DNA of 60,386 nt from Iodobacter sp. BJB302 (GCF_002735645.1 NZ_PDZG01000022.1:1-60386); one strand, 5' to 3'; positions 33,837-43,480 are shown, counted from the stretch's first letter. Numbers and translations are program-made. Notes: generated by a model from the letters alone, not told the origin.

Positions 33837-34733
33837 TTACATCTGTTCTGCAGATTTATCTGTCGGGCTGGCAATCAGCTTTTTCAGATCATCGCTCATA
33901 GGGAAATTCAGGTTTAAGCCTTTTGGTGGAATAGGCTGAGTAAACCAGCGTGCATATACGGCCTTGATGCGGCCGCTCTTGTAAAGATCAACGATGGAAT
34001 CATCAACCAGTTTTTTAAACTGGGCGTCATCTTTACGCAGCATGCAGCCGTAAATTTCATTCGATTGTGGTGTGCCAACAATGGCCCAGTCTGCTGGTGA
34101 TTTGGCTTTAGCAATTTCACCGGCTAATAAAGCATCGTCCATCATAAATGCAGCGGCACGATTTGATTCCAGCATCAGGAAGGATTCACCGTGATCTTTG
34201 GCGCTGATGATGTTCATATTCATTTTCTTTTCTTCGTTCATCTTTTTAATCAGACGTTCCGAAGTGGTGCCAGCCGTTGTAACTACGTTTTTGCCCGCTA
34301 AATCAGCAAAGTCTTTAATGCCGGATTTTTTATTGGCGAGAAGTCGTGTGCCAATTTCAAAAATGCCGTTAGAAAAAGCAACTTGTTTCTGGCGTTCAAC
34401 ATTATTGGTCGTGGAGCCACATTCCAAATCTACGGTGCCGTTTTGTACCAGCGGAATACGTGTTTGCGATGTAACCAGGTTATAACGAACCTGAATAAAT
34501 GGCATATTCAGTTTTTTCTTAATGGCTTCAGCAATGTGATTAGCTACTTCTACAGAGTAACCAATTGGCCGCTGACCATTGTCTAAATAGGAGAAGGGAA
34601 TAGAAGAATCCCGGTGGCCTAATACCAGGGTTTTTGTTTCTTGAATCTTTTTGAGCGTGCCGCTTAATTCTTCAGCTTGCACGTTTGCGGTAAAAAGAGA
34701 GGATACAGCCAAAACAAGTAACAATTTCTTCAC
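33837..34733 (-). CDS. gltI: Glutamate/aspartate periplasmic binding protein GltI
   Basis: Type II periplasmic binding protein, 298 residues, with a signal peptide (MKKLLLVLAVSSLFTANVQA). The block VDLECGSTTNNVERQKQVAF and IISAKDHGESFLMLESNRAA followed by AFMMDDALLAGEIAKAKSPA match E. coli GltI closely, which supports aspartate/glutamate as ligand. The start codon is GTG with AGGAGA six bases upstream. Confidence 0.95.
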   Translation of the reverse strand: MKKLLLVLAVSSLFTANVQAEELSGTLKKIQETKTLVLGHRDSSIPFSYLDNGQRPIGYSVEVANHIAEAIKKKLNMPFIQVRYNLVTSQTRIPLVQNGTVDLECGSTTNNVERQKQVAFSNGIFEIGTRLLANKKSGIKDFADLAGKNVVTTAGTTSERLIKKMNEEKKMNMNIISAKDHGESFLMLESNRAAAFMMDDALLAGEIAKAKSPADWAIVGTPQSNEIYGCMLRKDDAQFKKLVDDSIVDLYKSGRIKAVYARWFTQPIPPKGLNLNFPMSDDLKKLIASPTDKSAEQM

Positions 34734-34828
34734 GGGTGTTCTCCTAAAATAGCGGGGGATCTGTATTTGTTTCAGTATAGACTGACTGAAAAAATAAGAC
34801 TTTGGGGATAATCCTTAGTGTTTCAAAC

Positions 34829-34854
34829 AAAAACGGCCCATAAGGGCCGTTTTT
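34829..34854. terminator. Terminator between the second gltL and gltI
   Basis: AAAAACGGCCC-ATAA-GGGCCGTTTTT is a perfect symmetric stem with A and T tails. It lies 19 bases after the stop of the upstream ATPase gene, so gltIJKL must have its own promoter. Confidence 0.93.
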
Positions 34855-34872
34855 GATGTTAGCTTACAAATA

Positions 34873-35631
34873 TTACTGCTGCATGGGGGCTAGAATCTGA
34901 CGTAAGAATTGCTTAGCCCTATCGTGCTGTGGGTTGGTAAAGAAGTCTTCCGGATGAGAATCTTCTAAAATAACGCCCTGATCCAGAAATAACACCCGGT
35001 CTGCTACTTCGCGGGCAAAGCCCATTTCATGGGTGACGACCATCATGGTCATGCCTGATTCAGCCAGCGTTTTCATCACTTGCAACACTTCACCAATCAT
35101 TTCCGGATCGAGTGCTGAAGTGGGCTCGTCAAACAGCATTACGCCCGGGTTCATGGCTAGGCCACGGGCAATGGCTACGCGCTGCTGCTGGCCACCGGAT
35201 AAGTTTGACGGATAAGCATTTTTTTTGTCGGCAAGGCCAACGCGCTCGAGCAGTTTTAAGCCAAGCGCTTCCGCTTCTTCCTGTTTCATGCCTTTTACAC
35301 GGATCGGGGCCAGCGTGATGTTTTCCAGTACCGATAAATGCGGGTAAAGATTGAAATGCTGGAAAACAAAGCCTACTTCAGCACGCAGTTTGTTGATATC
35401 TGTTTTGGGGCTGTTGACCTGCACATCACCAATCCAGATTTCACCATCGTTGACGGGTTCCAGCTGATTGATGGTGCGGATCATGGTGGATTTACCCGAG
35501 CCAGAAGGCCCGCAAACCACGACCACTTCACCTTGTTTGACTTCAAGACAAATGTCTTTCAGTACATGATGGTCTGGGCCATACCATTTATTGACGTGAT
35601 TAAATTTGATCATTGGCTTGGATTGGGGCAT
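34873..35631 (-). CDS. Second GltL/GlnQ-type amino acid ABC ATPase
   Basis: 252-residue PAAT-family ATPase with Walker [12 protein letters not shown], signature [16 protein letters not shown], Walker [15 protein letters not shown] and switch [13 protein letters not shown]. It is transcribed from its own unit and ends at a terminator before gltI. No permease or binding protein accompanies it. It may serve the adjacent GltIJK or another permease elsewhere in the genome. Confidence 0.9.
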   Translation of the reverse strand: MPQSKPMIKFNHVNKWYGPDHHVLKDICLEVKQGEVVVVCGPSGSGKSTMIRTINQLEPVNDGEIWIGDVQVNSPKTDINKLRAEVGFVFQHFNLYPHLSVLENITLAPIRVKGMKQEEAEALGLKLLERVGLADKKNAYPSNLSGGQQQRVAIARGLAMNPGVMLFDEPTSALDPEMIGEVLQVMKTLAESGMTMMVVTHEMGFAREVADRVLFLDQGVILEDSHPEDFFTNPQHDRAKQFLRQILAPMQQ

Positions 35632-35729
35632 GACAAGAGACCTGATTCTGTTAAATATTGTGCAATGTTGGCAAGGCGGGGAAACCCTAGGCTACCCGTA
35701 TATAGTAAACAAAAGCCAAAAGCTGTTGT

Positions 35730-35970
35730 TAGTGCCTTCGGCACAGTGTTTAGGTGCGGGCGTCCCGCTGGACCTTCCTTTCTTGCGTCGCCAAGAAACG
35801 AAGCCAAAGAAGGCGACCCCTAAAACACGAAGGCCCCTCGCTGTGGACAATCGAGGCGGCGTCAATTCAACTCGCTTCGCTCAAACACGAATTGACGACT
35901 ACCCCGCCCCGCTTGTTCCTCGCTCGGCGTGTTTTCAGGGGGATTTAAAAAGCCCCGTGCTGACTGAGTG
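35730..35970 (+). repeat. ~250-bp multi-hairpin repeat, copy 2
   Basis: Begins TAGTGCCTTCGGCACAGTG, with TTTCTTG / CAAGAAA, TGTGGACAATCGAGG, GTCAATTC / GAATTGAC, and ends GGGGATTTAAAAAGCCCCGTG. The 36 bases from GTCAATTCAACTCGCTTCGC through GAATTGAC are identical to copy 1. It fills most of the 379-base gap between the ATPase gene and rsmA; nothing else was seen there. Confidence 0.87.
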
Positions 35971-36010
35971 ATTTGTGGCTTACTACTTTGGTTTTCATGA
36001 AAGGATTTTA

Positions 36011-36808
36011 TTATCGGCCAGCGGCAACAAGGTAGTTGCTGAGCGCTACATATTGCTCCAGCGTGACGTTTTCCGGGCGGCAGCTTGGGGAAATCGCCAG
36101 CGCTTCCAGCTCGGCATCGCTCACCAGGCTTTTTACATTGTTACGCAGGGTTTTGCGGCGCTGGCCAAAGCTTTGGGCTACTAGCTTTTGCAGGTGATTG
36201 TAATCGCTGGCAGGTGCGGGCAGCTCTGGCCACGGCACCATGCGTACGATGGATGAATCAACTTTGGGCGGCGGGAAAAAGGCCTCTGGCGGTACGTCAA
36301 ACACGCGTTCCATATTGAAGCGGTATTGCAGCATGATGCTGAGGCGGCCGTAATCCGATGTCGATGGCTCGGCCACCATGCGGTCAACCACTTCTTTTTG
36401 TAGCATAAAATGCATATCAAAAATCGAGTCGCCAAAGCTTGCCAGGTGGAATAACAACGGCGTGGAAATATTGTAAGGCAGATTGCCGATCAGGCGAATT
36501 TTGCTGCCCGGTGCAATCTCTGCAGCTAAGGCGCCAAAATCAAAATTCAGCGCGTCCACATTGTGGATCACGAGTTTTTCCGGAGAAAACTTTTCGGATA
36601 AATGCGCCACGATATCGCGGTCGATCTCTACTACGTGCAGCGTTTCTGTGCGATCCATCAGCGGCATGGTCAGGGCAGCAAGGCCCGGCCCAATCTCAAC
36701 CAGTACATCGCCTTTGCGCGGGCTGACGGAGTTGATAATGTCGGAAATCACACTTTGGTCTTGTAAAAAGTTTTGCCCGAAGCGTTTACGAGGGATATGC
36801 GAAGTCAT
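36011..36808 (-). CDS. rsmA: 16S rRNA dimethyladenosine transferase RsmA (KsgA)
   Basis: Dimethylates two adjacent adenines near the 3' end of 16S rRNA during 30S maturation, using SAM. ATG at 36808 (MTSHIPRKRFGQNFLQDQSV) gives 265 residues and the typical N-terminus; the upstream in-frame ATG is rejected. SAM motif I is VLVEIGPGLAALT and the catalytic NLPYNISTPLLFHL matches the family. It is the last gene of lptD-surA-pdxA-rsmA, 201 bases after pdxA. Confidence 0.96.
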   Translation of the reverse strand: MTSHIPRKRFGQNFLQDQSVISDIINSVSPRKGDVLVEIGPGLAALTMPLMDRTETLHVVEIDRDIVAHLSEKFSPEKLVIHNVDALNFDFGALAAEIAPGSKIRLIGNLPYNISTPLLFHLASFGDSIFDMHFMLQKEVVDRMVAEPSTSDYGRLSIMLQYRFNMERVFDVPPEAFFPPPKVDSSIVRMVPWPELPAPASDYNHLQKLVAQSFGQRRKTLRNNVKSLVSDAELEALAISPSCRPENVTLEQYVALSNYLVAAGR

Positions 36809-36908
36809 TTTTTTTCCAGCGAGTTCTGTCGCGGCGTGTGCCACGGTCATTATGTGTGCGCTGTGCCAGGGGGCCCGGCGCAGCGCTTTGAAATGGTTTT
36901 CATGCAGC

Positions 36909-36966
36909 TTGGGTTAGCAGTCTGCGTGCGAGGTTTACCTCGCTCAGTGATCATTGCGTAACCCAA
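36909..36966 (-). repeat. 58-bp palindromic element, copy 2
   Basis: TTGGGTTAGCAG at one end, GCGTAACCCAA at the other. Read on the minus strand it matches copy 1 (211-268) at all but a few bases and has the same length. It lies in the leader between pdxA and rsmA. Confidence 0.85.
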
Positions 36967-37009
36967 TAGTCATCACTACAGATGTTTTATCAACCGACGA
37001 TTTACGGGT

Positions 37010-37999
37010 TCAAATCGTATTGTTTGCCAACTCAACCGCAAGTTGTGTGGCTGCCAGCAGGCTGCCAGCGTCTGCTTTGCCTGTACCCGCCAGATCAAGG
37101 GCGGTGCCATGATCCACCGAGGTGCGAATAATCGGCAGCCCCAGCGTGATATTGATGCCGTGGCCAAAGCTGGCGTACTTGAGTACCGGCAGGCCCTGAT
37201 CATGATACATGACAAGTACCGCATCGCCAGAGGCGAGGATATTACGATTAAACAGGGTGTCAGCTGGCAATGGCCCGATCAGCGTCATGCCTGTCTGGCG
37301 TAATGCATCTAACACGGGGCTGATAATTTCTATTTCTTCACGCCCTAAATGGCCGGATTCGCCTGCGTGGGGGTTCAGCCCCGCCACAATAATCCTTGGC
37401 CTAGCGATGCCGAATTTTGTTTGTAAATCATGGTGCAAAATATTGAGTGTGGTGGTGAGCGATTCAGCTGTAATGGCGGCTGCCACGTCTTTTAGCGGCA
37501 AATGAGTAGTCGCCAGCGCCACGCGCATTTCGCTGCAAGCCAGCATCATGACGACTTGCTGGGTCTGCGTTCGTTCAGCTAAATACTCGGTATGCCCGTA
37601 GAAAAACCGTCCTAAATTCGCGCCTTCGTTAATCACGCCCTTATGAATTGGCGCGGTTACGATGGCAGCAAACTCGCCACTCTGGCAGCCGTCTGTGGCT
37701 CTGTCCAGCAAATCCAGCACATAGCGGGCGTTGCCGGTATTGAGCTGGCCGGCGGTGCAAGGCGCGGTGAGCGGGATATGCAAGATGGAGATGGGCGCGT
37801 TATTTTCCGGCGAGTAATCGGGCCAGCTGGCATCAATCTGGCTGGCGTTTGCCCGTTCTGCAAGCAGGGTTTTATCGCAGACAATAACCAGCTGGCAATT
37901 TTGCGGGCCGGTGGCTGCCAGCATGGCGCTGATTTCAGGGCCTATGCCTGCAGGCTCGCCGCTGGTGAGGGCGATGCGGGGCAGTGTGGGTTTGTTCAT
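37010..37999 (-). CDS. pdxA: 4-hydroxythreonine-4-phosphate dehydrogenase PdxA
   Basis: NAD-dependent, metal-requiring oxidation in pyridoxal phosphate synthesis (DXP-independent of salvage). It has 329 residues. Start block ALTSGEPAGIGPEI, metal and substrate residues in TAPIHKGVINEGA, GHTEYLAE, GLNPHAGESGHLGREE and VMYHDQGLPVLKY. It has conserved linkage to surA and rsmA. Confidence 0.96.
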   Translation of the reverse strand: MNKPTLPRIALTSGEPAGIGPEISAMLAATGPQNCQLVIVCDKTLLAERANASQIDASWPDYSPENNAPISILHIPLTAPCTAGQLNTGNARYVLDLLDRATDGCQSGEFAAIVTAPIHKGVINEGANLGRFFYGHTEYLAERTQTQQVVMMLACSEMRVALATTHLPLKDVAAAITAESLTTTLNILHHDLQTKFGIARPRIIVAGLNPHAGESGHLGREEIEIISPVLDALRQTGMTLIGPLPADTLFNRNILASGDAVLVMYHDQGLPVLKYASFGHGINITLGLPIIRTSVDHGTALDLAGTGKADAGSLLAATQLAVELANNTI

Positions 38000-38044
38000 T
38001 GATTTTCACACGGCTTGAGAGGTTATGGCTGCAGGTCTGCAAAG

Positions 38045-38075
38045 TGACAGCGCGGGCATGGTGCCCGCGCTGTCA
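38045..38075. promoter_or_regulatory. Strong hairpin between surA and pdxA
   Basis: TGACAGCGCGGGCA and TGCCCGCGCTGTCA form a perfect 14-bp stem with a three-base loop. There is no clear T run, so it may be an mRNA 3' stabiliser or partial terminator inside the operon. Confidence 0.8.
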
Positions 38076-38083
38076 GAATTGCT

Positions 38084-39376
38084 TTACTCGTCTTTTAAAC
38101 GTAATTCAACAAAAGCGCGGTCTCTTTGCTGGCGCAGCCAGTCTTCAAACTGCTCTTCGCTCTTACGTTGTTTTAGTTCATTTCTTACACGGAAGCGCTC
38201 ACGCTCTTTGGTCATATCTTTTGAGCGGCGTTCCAGTACCTGAATAATGTGCAGGCCAAACGGCGATTGAATGACCTGGCTGGTTTCGCCTGGCTTGAGT
38301 GCGTTCATCGCGGTTTCAAACTCTGGCACGGTTTCGCCGGGTGTGAGCCAGCCTAAATCGCCGCCTTTGCTGGCGCTGCCATCGTCGGAATAGAGGCGGG
38401 CCAGCTCTTCAAATTTGCTGCCGTTTTTCAGCCGGTCGGCCAGCTGATTCAGGCGCTGGCGTGCATCGCCTTCTGAAACCAGCTCGTTCGTGCGGATCAG
38501 AATATGGCGGGCGTGGGTTTGCTCAACCACGGTTTTTTGTTCCTGGCTGCGTTTTTCAAGCAGCTTCACAATATGAAAACCACCAGGGCTGCGCACTAAA
38601 TCGGTGATTTCACCTGGGTTTAGTTTTTCCAGCAGTTGGGTAAACGCAGGGGGAAGTGAGCCTGCCGCGCGCCAGCCTAAGCTGCCGCCGCTGGTGGCAT
38701 CCGGTGCGCTGGAATAAACCGCAGCAATCGAGGCAAAGTCTTTACCGGATTTAATTTCTTCAATGGCGGCAAGCGCACGGGTGCGTTTGGCGGTGATTTG
38801 TTCCGGGCTGGCGTTTTCCGGCAGCGGAATCAAAATATGTGCAAGGCGGAATTCTTGCTGTTCTTTGCCGGTGTTCAGCTTGATGTATTCGTCGATTTCG
38901 CTGTCGCTGATCACAATACGGTTGTCGATTTCGCGCTCTTTCAGGCGGGTAAGGGTGATTTCGCGGCGGATATCTTCACGAAATGATTTCCAGCTCATGC
39001 CTTGTTTGGCAAGGGTTTCGCGAAACTGTGGCAAGGACATTTTATTTTGCTCTGCCATCCGGCCAATCGCGCGCTCCAGCTGGCTGTCATCAACCCGGAT
39101 CCCTATCTGATCGGCGTACTGCACCTGTACCAGCTCCAGAATCATCCGGTCCAGTACCTGCTGCTTAAGCACGGCAGCGGGTGGCAGGGTGATGCGCTGG
39201 CTTTCCATGTTTTTCTGGACGCTGCTGATCCGTGCATCAAGCTCTTGCTGGGTGACGGCACTTTTATTCACTACGGCAACAATGCGATCAATCGTTTCAA
39301 CCGATGCGCTTGCAAGTTGGGATGTGCCGATCAGGGCAACGAGCGCTAAGGCGCGGGAAATGTGGCGCAGCTTCAT
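38084..39376 (-). CDS. surA: Periplasmic chaperone / peptidyl-prolyl isomerase SurA
   Basis: Guides outer-membrane proteins to the BAM complex. ATG at 39376 (MKLRHISRALALVALIG) gives 430 residues with a signal peptide; the longer frame overlaps lptD and is rejected. An N-terminal chaperone domain (VETIDRIVAVVNKSAVTQQE) is followed by two parvulin domains (about 170-270 and 280-380), each with the HILI, GGSLGW/GGDLGW and PFG/PGGFHI landmarks. It follows lptD by four bases. Confidence 0.95.
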   Translation of the reverse strand: MKLRHISRALALVALIGTSQLASASVETIDRIVAVVNKSAVTQQELDARISSVQKNMESQRITLPPAAVLKQQVLDRMILELVQVQYADQIGIRVDDSQLERAIGRMAEQNKMSLPQFRETLAKQGMSWKSFREDIRREITLTRLKEREIDNRIVISDSEIDEYIKLNTGKEQQEFRLAHILIPLPENASPEQITAKRTRALAAIEEIKSGKDFASIAAVYSSAPDATSGGSLGWRAAGSLPPAFTQLLEKLNPGEITDLVRSPGGFHIVKLLEKRSQEQKTVVEQTHARHILIRTNELVSEGDARQRLNQLADRLKNGSKFEELARLYSDDGSASKGGDLGWLTPGETVPEFETAMNALKPGETSQVIQSPFGLHIIQVLERRSKDMTKERERFRVRNELKQRKSEEQFEDWLRQQRDRAFVELRLKDE

Positions 39377-39380
39377 ATAA

Positions 39381-41540
39381 TCAGTGGACCTTGCTGTAGG
39401 TATCGGTATAACCAGGAATAGTTTGGCGCAATACATCAATCGGATTGCTGCCTAAGCCGCCTAGCCCGCCCAGCTCAAGCAGGGCGAAGAAGTTGGTATT
39501 AAAGGTGCCATCGTTGTTAATGTAGCGTTGGGCGGCAAAGCGCAGTGCCCAGCAGCCGGCATTATATTCAACGCCACTCAGAGTTTCCAAAGCCTTATTG
39601 TCACGCAGCGAATAGTTGGCGCGCCCAATCGCGTACCAGCCCCCGCCAAGTGGCCACTGGCCAGAGAAATCAAGCTGTTCGATATTATTGTTACGGCTTT
39701 GTACATAACGCATATTCAGCGCACGGTAAGCACCCGGGCTCCAGCCCAGATTAATATCGGAGCGGATGGTGCTGTCGTCGCGGGCGTTGTACTGCAGGCT
39801 GTAACCTACCATAAAATCGCGCCAGACCTGCCCGCTTACCGATAGTAATAAATCGGATGACGTTGCTTCTTCGGGCCTGCCCGGAGCATCCAGGGTGACT
39901 TTTTGATCGGTAAAGTAAAAGCGCTGGCCTATTGTGGCCCGGACACGCTCAATCCCGGTTGATGATTCGTACAGGCGGGAAGAGAGCGCCAGGGTCAGCT
40001 GATTGGCATCATTAATTCGGTCGTTTCCTGAAAACTGGTTTTCAGAAAACATTTGTGCAAACGAGAAGTCAGTAATGGCCGAATCAAAATTAGGCAGTTT
40101 GGATTGATCACGGTAAGGCACATAGGCGTAATAAGCCCGTGGCTCTAAAGTTTGCGTGTATTCCTCGCCACCAAAGCGGCTTTCTTTTTCAAAATACAGG
40201 CCACTGTCGATGCTGAAAATAGGTAAAACGCGATTTTCGGTGCTGCTGACTTGATCCGGGCCATTGGCGCGTAGCTGATAGCTGGAGGCGTGTACGCTGA
40301 CCTTTGGCTTAATAAAGCCATAAGAGCCTATAAAAGGCATACTGATCTCAGGCTTTACCCAGACGCGCGTGCCGTTTATTTTGGTCGAGTGATTAAACTC
40401 GGTGGCTTCTGCCGCAACGCTCAGTTGTACGCCTTTAATCCAGTCTGGCGAGGCAGAAAAACCAACTTGCGGTACACGGGCATAGGGCTCGTCAACCGGG
40501 TTGGTTGTACTTTGAATGGTTTGAAAGCGCTGCCAGCGGCCAAAAGTCTGCCAGTTATCGCCGCGATAACTCAGCACGGCTTCACGCGGTAAATTAGTTT
40601 GCGAGGCCACGCTTAAGCGATCACCAAAATCGTTAAAGTAATCGTTATCTGATATTTTTTGCACATTTAAGCTCAGCGACAGGCGATCGGTCAGTGATTG
40701 CTGGTGCTGAAATACAATACTGCTGCGGCTGTTGTCTGAAACCGTATCGTTGCTTAAGCCTTCCACTTTCAGCGAGCCTGCGTAATCAGGCTGCATATAG
40801 CGAAATTCGCCACCCAGCATCACCCCCCGGCGTGACATATAGCGTGGCGTTAGAGTGAAGTCATAATTGGGCGCTATATTCCAATAGAAAGGCGTGCTGA
40901 ATTCAAAACCATTACGGTTGTTGGTGCTGAAAGAGGGCGCTAAAAAGCCGGTTTGCCGATTGCTGTTGAGCGGGAAATTCATCCACGGCATATACATAAT
41001 TGGCGCGCCTTTGAACTCCAGCCAGGCATTGTGGGCTACGCCTTTATTGGTGACGTAATCCAGCTCCAGCTCATTGGCGTGCAAAAACCATGCATTGTCA
41101 CCAGGCTTGCAGGTGGTAAAGCGGCCATCTTCCAGGCGATATTTATCATCCCCCTCAAAGAGCAGCTTTACCGCATCGCCTCGGCCTAAACCTTGGGCGA
41201 TGGCATAGTCTGGATTGGTGAGCGTGCCATATTTGGTATCGAGCAAATAATCGAGCTGATTGCCTTTTAAGACATCCCCCTGGCGTGTCATCTCGACCTG
41301 ATCACCGGCGGTCACCTTATTCGACTTCTGATCGAAGGTGGCCCACTCGGCATTGACGTCAAGATCGCCTCTGTGGAGTTGAACATCGCCTCTGGCCTCA
41401 GTGGTCCCGGTTGTGGTGCCAACAACGTTGTCGGCTTCCACATTGATGGGAAGAGGCTCAGCCGAATGCGCCATCGCACAGAGGAGTGCAGCGGCAATTG
41501 CGGTGAGACGGAAATGAAATGGTGTGTGGGTCGCGGACAT
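39381..41540 (-). CDS. lptD: LPS-assembly protein LptD
   Basis: Outer-membrane barrel that inserts lipopolysaccharide into the outer leaflet together with LptE. It has 719 residues: signal peptide (to about AHSA, residue 27), N-terminal OstA/jellyroll domain (INVEADNVVGTTTGTTEARG, later FTTCKPGDNAWFLHANELEL), then the large barrel. Cys residues typical of LptD disulphides are visible near CKPGD and in the C-terminal NAGCWALRFA. It is divergent from amgK with a 59-base gap between start codons. Confidence 0.96.
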   Translation of the reverse strand: MSATHTPFHFRLTAIAAALLCAMAHSAEPLPINVEADNVVGTTTGTTEARGDVQLHRGDLDVNAEWATFDQKSNKVTAGDQVEMTRQGDVLKGNQLDYLLDTKYGTLTNPDYAIAQGLGRGDAVKLLFEGDDKYRLEDGRFTTCKPGDNAWFLHANELELDYVTNKGVAHNAWLEFKGAPIMYMPWMNFPLNSNRQTGFLAPSFSTNNRNGFEFSTPFYWNIAPNYDFTLTPRYMSRRGVMLGGEFRYMQPDYAGSLKVEGLSNDTVSDNSRSSIVFQHQQSLTDRLSLSLNVQKISDNDYFNDFGDRLSVASQTNLPREAVLSYRGDNWQTFGRWQRFQTIQSTTNPVDEPYARVPQVGFSASPDWIKGVQLSVAAEATEFNHSTKINGTRVWVKPEISMPFIGSYGFIKPKVSVHASSYQLRANGPDQVSSTENRVLPIFSIDSGLYFEKESRFGGEEYTQTLEPRAYYAYVPYRDQSKLPNFDSAITDFSFAQMFSENQFSGNDRINDANQLTLALSSRLYESSTGIERVRATIGQRFYFTDQKVTLDAPGRPEEATSSDLLLSVSGQVWRDFMVGYSLQYNARDDSTIRSDINLGWSPGAYRALNMRYVQSRNNNIEQLDFSGQWPLGGGWYAIGRANYSLRDNKALETLSGVEYNAGCWALRFAAQRYINNDGTFNTNFFALLELGGLGGLGSNPIDVLRQTIPGYTDTYSKVH

Positions 41541-41599
41541 GCGGCCATCAGGAGCTGATAGAATTTGCAGATTCTACTGCATTGCTGGCACCTAAGACC

Positions 41600-42592
41600 A
41601 TGACTAGAACAGATTCACTGAATTCCTGGCTGACCGAAACACAGGGTCAAGCCCCAAAAACACTGGAAATTGCGGCTGCTGACGCCAGCGTTCGCTCGTA
41701 TTGGCGCGCTGTTTTTAGTGACCGAAGCCTGATTATTATGGATGCAAATCCAGCAGATTTTGATTGCCAGCCTTTCTTACAACAGCAGCAACGCCTTGCC
41801 ACTGCGGGCTTGCCGGTGCCTGCTGTACTGGCACAAAACCTTGAGCAGGGCTGGGTTGTGCTTGAAGATCTGGGTACAAAAACACTCGCCAGTCTGATTG
41901 ATGCAGACAACGCCGCCAATTATTACCGTCAGGCTATTTCTTTGTTGGTGAAAATGCAGGTGAGCACGCCCGTCGATGGCTTAGCGCCTTTTGATGGTGC
42001 ATTTATGCAACGCGAAATGGATATTTGCCGCGAATGGTATTTTGGCAAAGCCTATGGCGTGACGCTGGAAGGCAAAGATTTGGGCGTGTGGGAGCGCAGC
42101 TGTGCGCTGATCGTTGCACATAATCTGGCTCAGCCAACCCTCTATATGCATCGTGATTTTCACTCCCGCAATATCATGGTGCAGGGCAATGAACTGCGCC
42201 TGATTGATTTTCAGGATGCGGTGCTTGGCCCCATTACTTACGATCTGGTGTCTTTGCTTAAAGATGCTTACCTCGCATGGGATGAAGCCTTTGTGCTCGA
42301 TTTGGCGATTCGTTACTGGGAACAGGCCCGTGCTGCCGGCTTGCCGGTGCACGAAGACTTTGGCGATTTTTATCGCGCATTCGAATGGCAAGGGCTGCAA
42401 CGCCATCTTAAAATCCTGGGCCTGTTTGCTCGCCTGAAGCACCGCGATGGTAAAGAGCAATACCAGGCTGATATTCCGCGTGTATTTGAATACGTACGCA
42501 AAGTTTGCCTGCGTTACAGCGAATTAACGCCGCTGGGCCGCTTGCTGCTTAATTTACACGGCGAGCCTGTGGCAACAGGATTCACCTTCTGA
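41600..42592 (+). CDS. amgK: Cell-wall sugar kinase AmgK
   Basis: Aminoglycoside-phosphotransferase-fold kinase; in Pseudomonas putida AmgK phosphorylates the anomeric carbon of MurNAc and GlcNAc to recycle peptidoglycan. It has 330 residues from ATG 41600. Kinase landmarks: catalytic loop LYMHRDFHSRNIMV and metal motif LIDFQDAVLGPITYDLVSLL. The assignment rests on pairing with murU and on position divergent from lptD, as known from Pseudomonas. It overlaps murU by one base (TGATG). Confidence 0.9.
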   Translation: MTRTDSLNSWLTETQGQAPKTLEIAAADASVRSYWRAVFSDRSLIIMDANPADFDCQPFLQQQQRLATAGLPVPAVLAQNLEQGWVVLEDLGTKTLASLIDADNAANYYRQAISLLVKMQVSTPVDGLAPFDGAFMQREMDICREWYFGKAYGVTLEGKDLGVWERSCALIVAHNLAQPTLYMHRDFHSRNIMVQGNELRLIDFQDAVLGPITYDLVSLLKDAYLAWDEAFVLDLAIRYWEQARAAGLPVHEDFGDFYRAFEWQGLQRHLKILGLFARLKHRDGKEQYQADIPRVFEYVRKVCLRYSELTPLGRLLLNLHGEPVATGFTF

Positions 42593-43284
42593 TGAAAGCC
42601 ATGATTCTTGCTGCAGGGCGCGGCGAGCGCATGCGCCCCCTTACCGATGCCTGCCCCAAACCCCTGCTGGAAGTGGGCGGTACGCCGCTCATAGGCTGGC
42701 ATTTACGCCGTCTTGCTGCTGCGGGGATTAGCGATGTAGTGATCAACCACGCCTGGCTGGGCGCCATGATAGAAGAGCGCCTGGGCGACGGCAGTGCCTG
42801 CGGGGTGCGCATCCAATATTCGGCGGAAGAAACCGCGCTGGAAACAGCAGGGGGGATTGCTAAAGCCTTGCCGCTATTGGGGGATGAGCCATTTGCCGTG
42901 ATCAATGGCGATATTTTTACTGACTATGATTTTGCCAGGTTGCCAGCGATTGCCCGGAATTTGGGTGAAAACCTGGGGCATTTAGTCATGGTAAAAAAAG
43001 CGGATTACCCTACTGGCCGTGATTTAGCGATTAATGCCCATGGCAAGGCAAAGCTGTGCGAAGAGGGTGATCAGGCCATGACGTTTGCAGGTGTGGCGGT
43101 ATATCGTCCCGCGTTTTTTGCAGATATCGCAACAGGGCAAGCCGCAGCGCTTCTTCCTTCATTTATGCGTGGAATGGAAAAATCTCAGCTGCAGGCAGAG
43201 TCATTTTCCGGGCTGTGGCTGGATGTGGGGACGGTGGAAAGGCTCAATCAGGCCGATGCCATGCTCAAGGCGGGTTTGGTCTGA
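42592..43284 (+). CDS. murU: N-acetylmuramate alpha-1-phosphate uridylyltransferase MurU
   Basis: Nucleotidyltransferase that makes UDP-MurNAc from MurNAc-1-phosphate, bypassing de novo synthesis and the fosfomycin target MurA. It has 230 residues. Signature MILAAGRGERMRPLTDACPK then PLLEVGGTPLIGWHL, and metal-binding NGDIFTDYD. It is translationally coupled to amgK. No obvious terminator follows; a 225-base gap leads to ftrA. Confidence 0.92.
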   Translation: MKAMILAAGRGERMRPLTDACPKPLLEVGGTPLIGWHLRRLAAAGISDVVINHAWLGAMIEERLGDGSACGVRIQYSAEETALETAGGIAKALPLLGDEPFAVINGDIFTDYDFARLPAIARNLGENLGHLVMVKKADYPTGRDLAINAHGKAKLCEEGDQAMTFAGVAVYRPAFFADIATGQAAALLPSFMRGMEKSQLQAESFSGLWLDVGTVERLNQADAMLKAGLV

Positions 43285-43429
43285 ATAAATACCGGATAAT
43301 CCCGCCCTGCGTCTTTATTAACTATGGCGGAGGGGGGGGTACCATCCAGTAATCGTCGTGCGTTTTTTGATTTAGATCAATAAAACGCATTTACCTGCTT
43401 TCATCGTAAATAGAACCTTTTTAAGTTAC

Positions 43430-43480
43430 AGCGATAGGAATAATATTGATAGTGGTTCGTATTCAATAATGAATATGACA
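43430..43480 (+). promoter_or_regulatory. AT-rich possible Fur site upstream of the iron system
   Basis: The stretch contains GATAGGAATAATATTGATAG and an imperfect TTGATA...TATTCAA symmetry. FtrABCD-type systems are commonly Fur-regulated, but the match to the Fur consensus GATAATGATAATCATTATC is weak. Confidence 0.25.

Noticed and set aside
35606-35971. 121-codon plus-strand frame through the 250-bp repeat
   Set aside because: Frames through the other two copies differ in length and sequence; the conserved features are hairpins, not codons.
41519-41599. N-terminal extension of AmgK
   Set aside because: It overlaps the lptD start on the other strand and is not family-like; the ATG at 41600 fits the expected protein.
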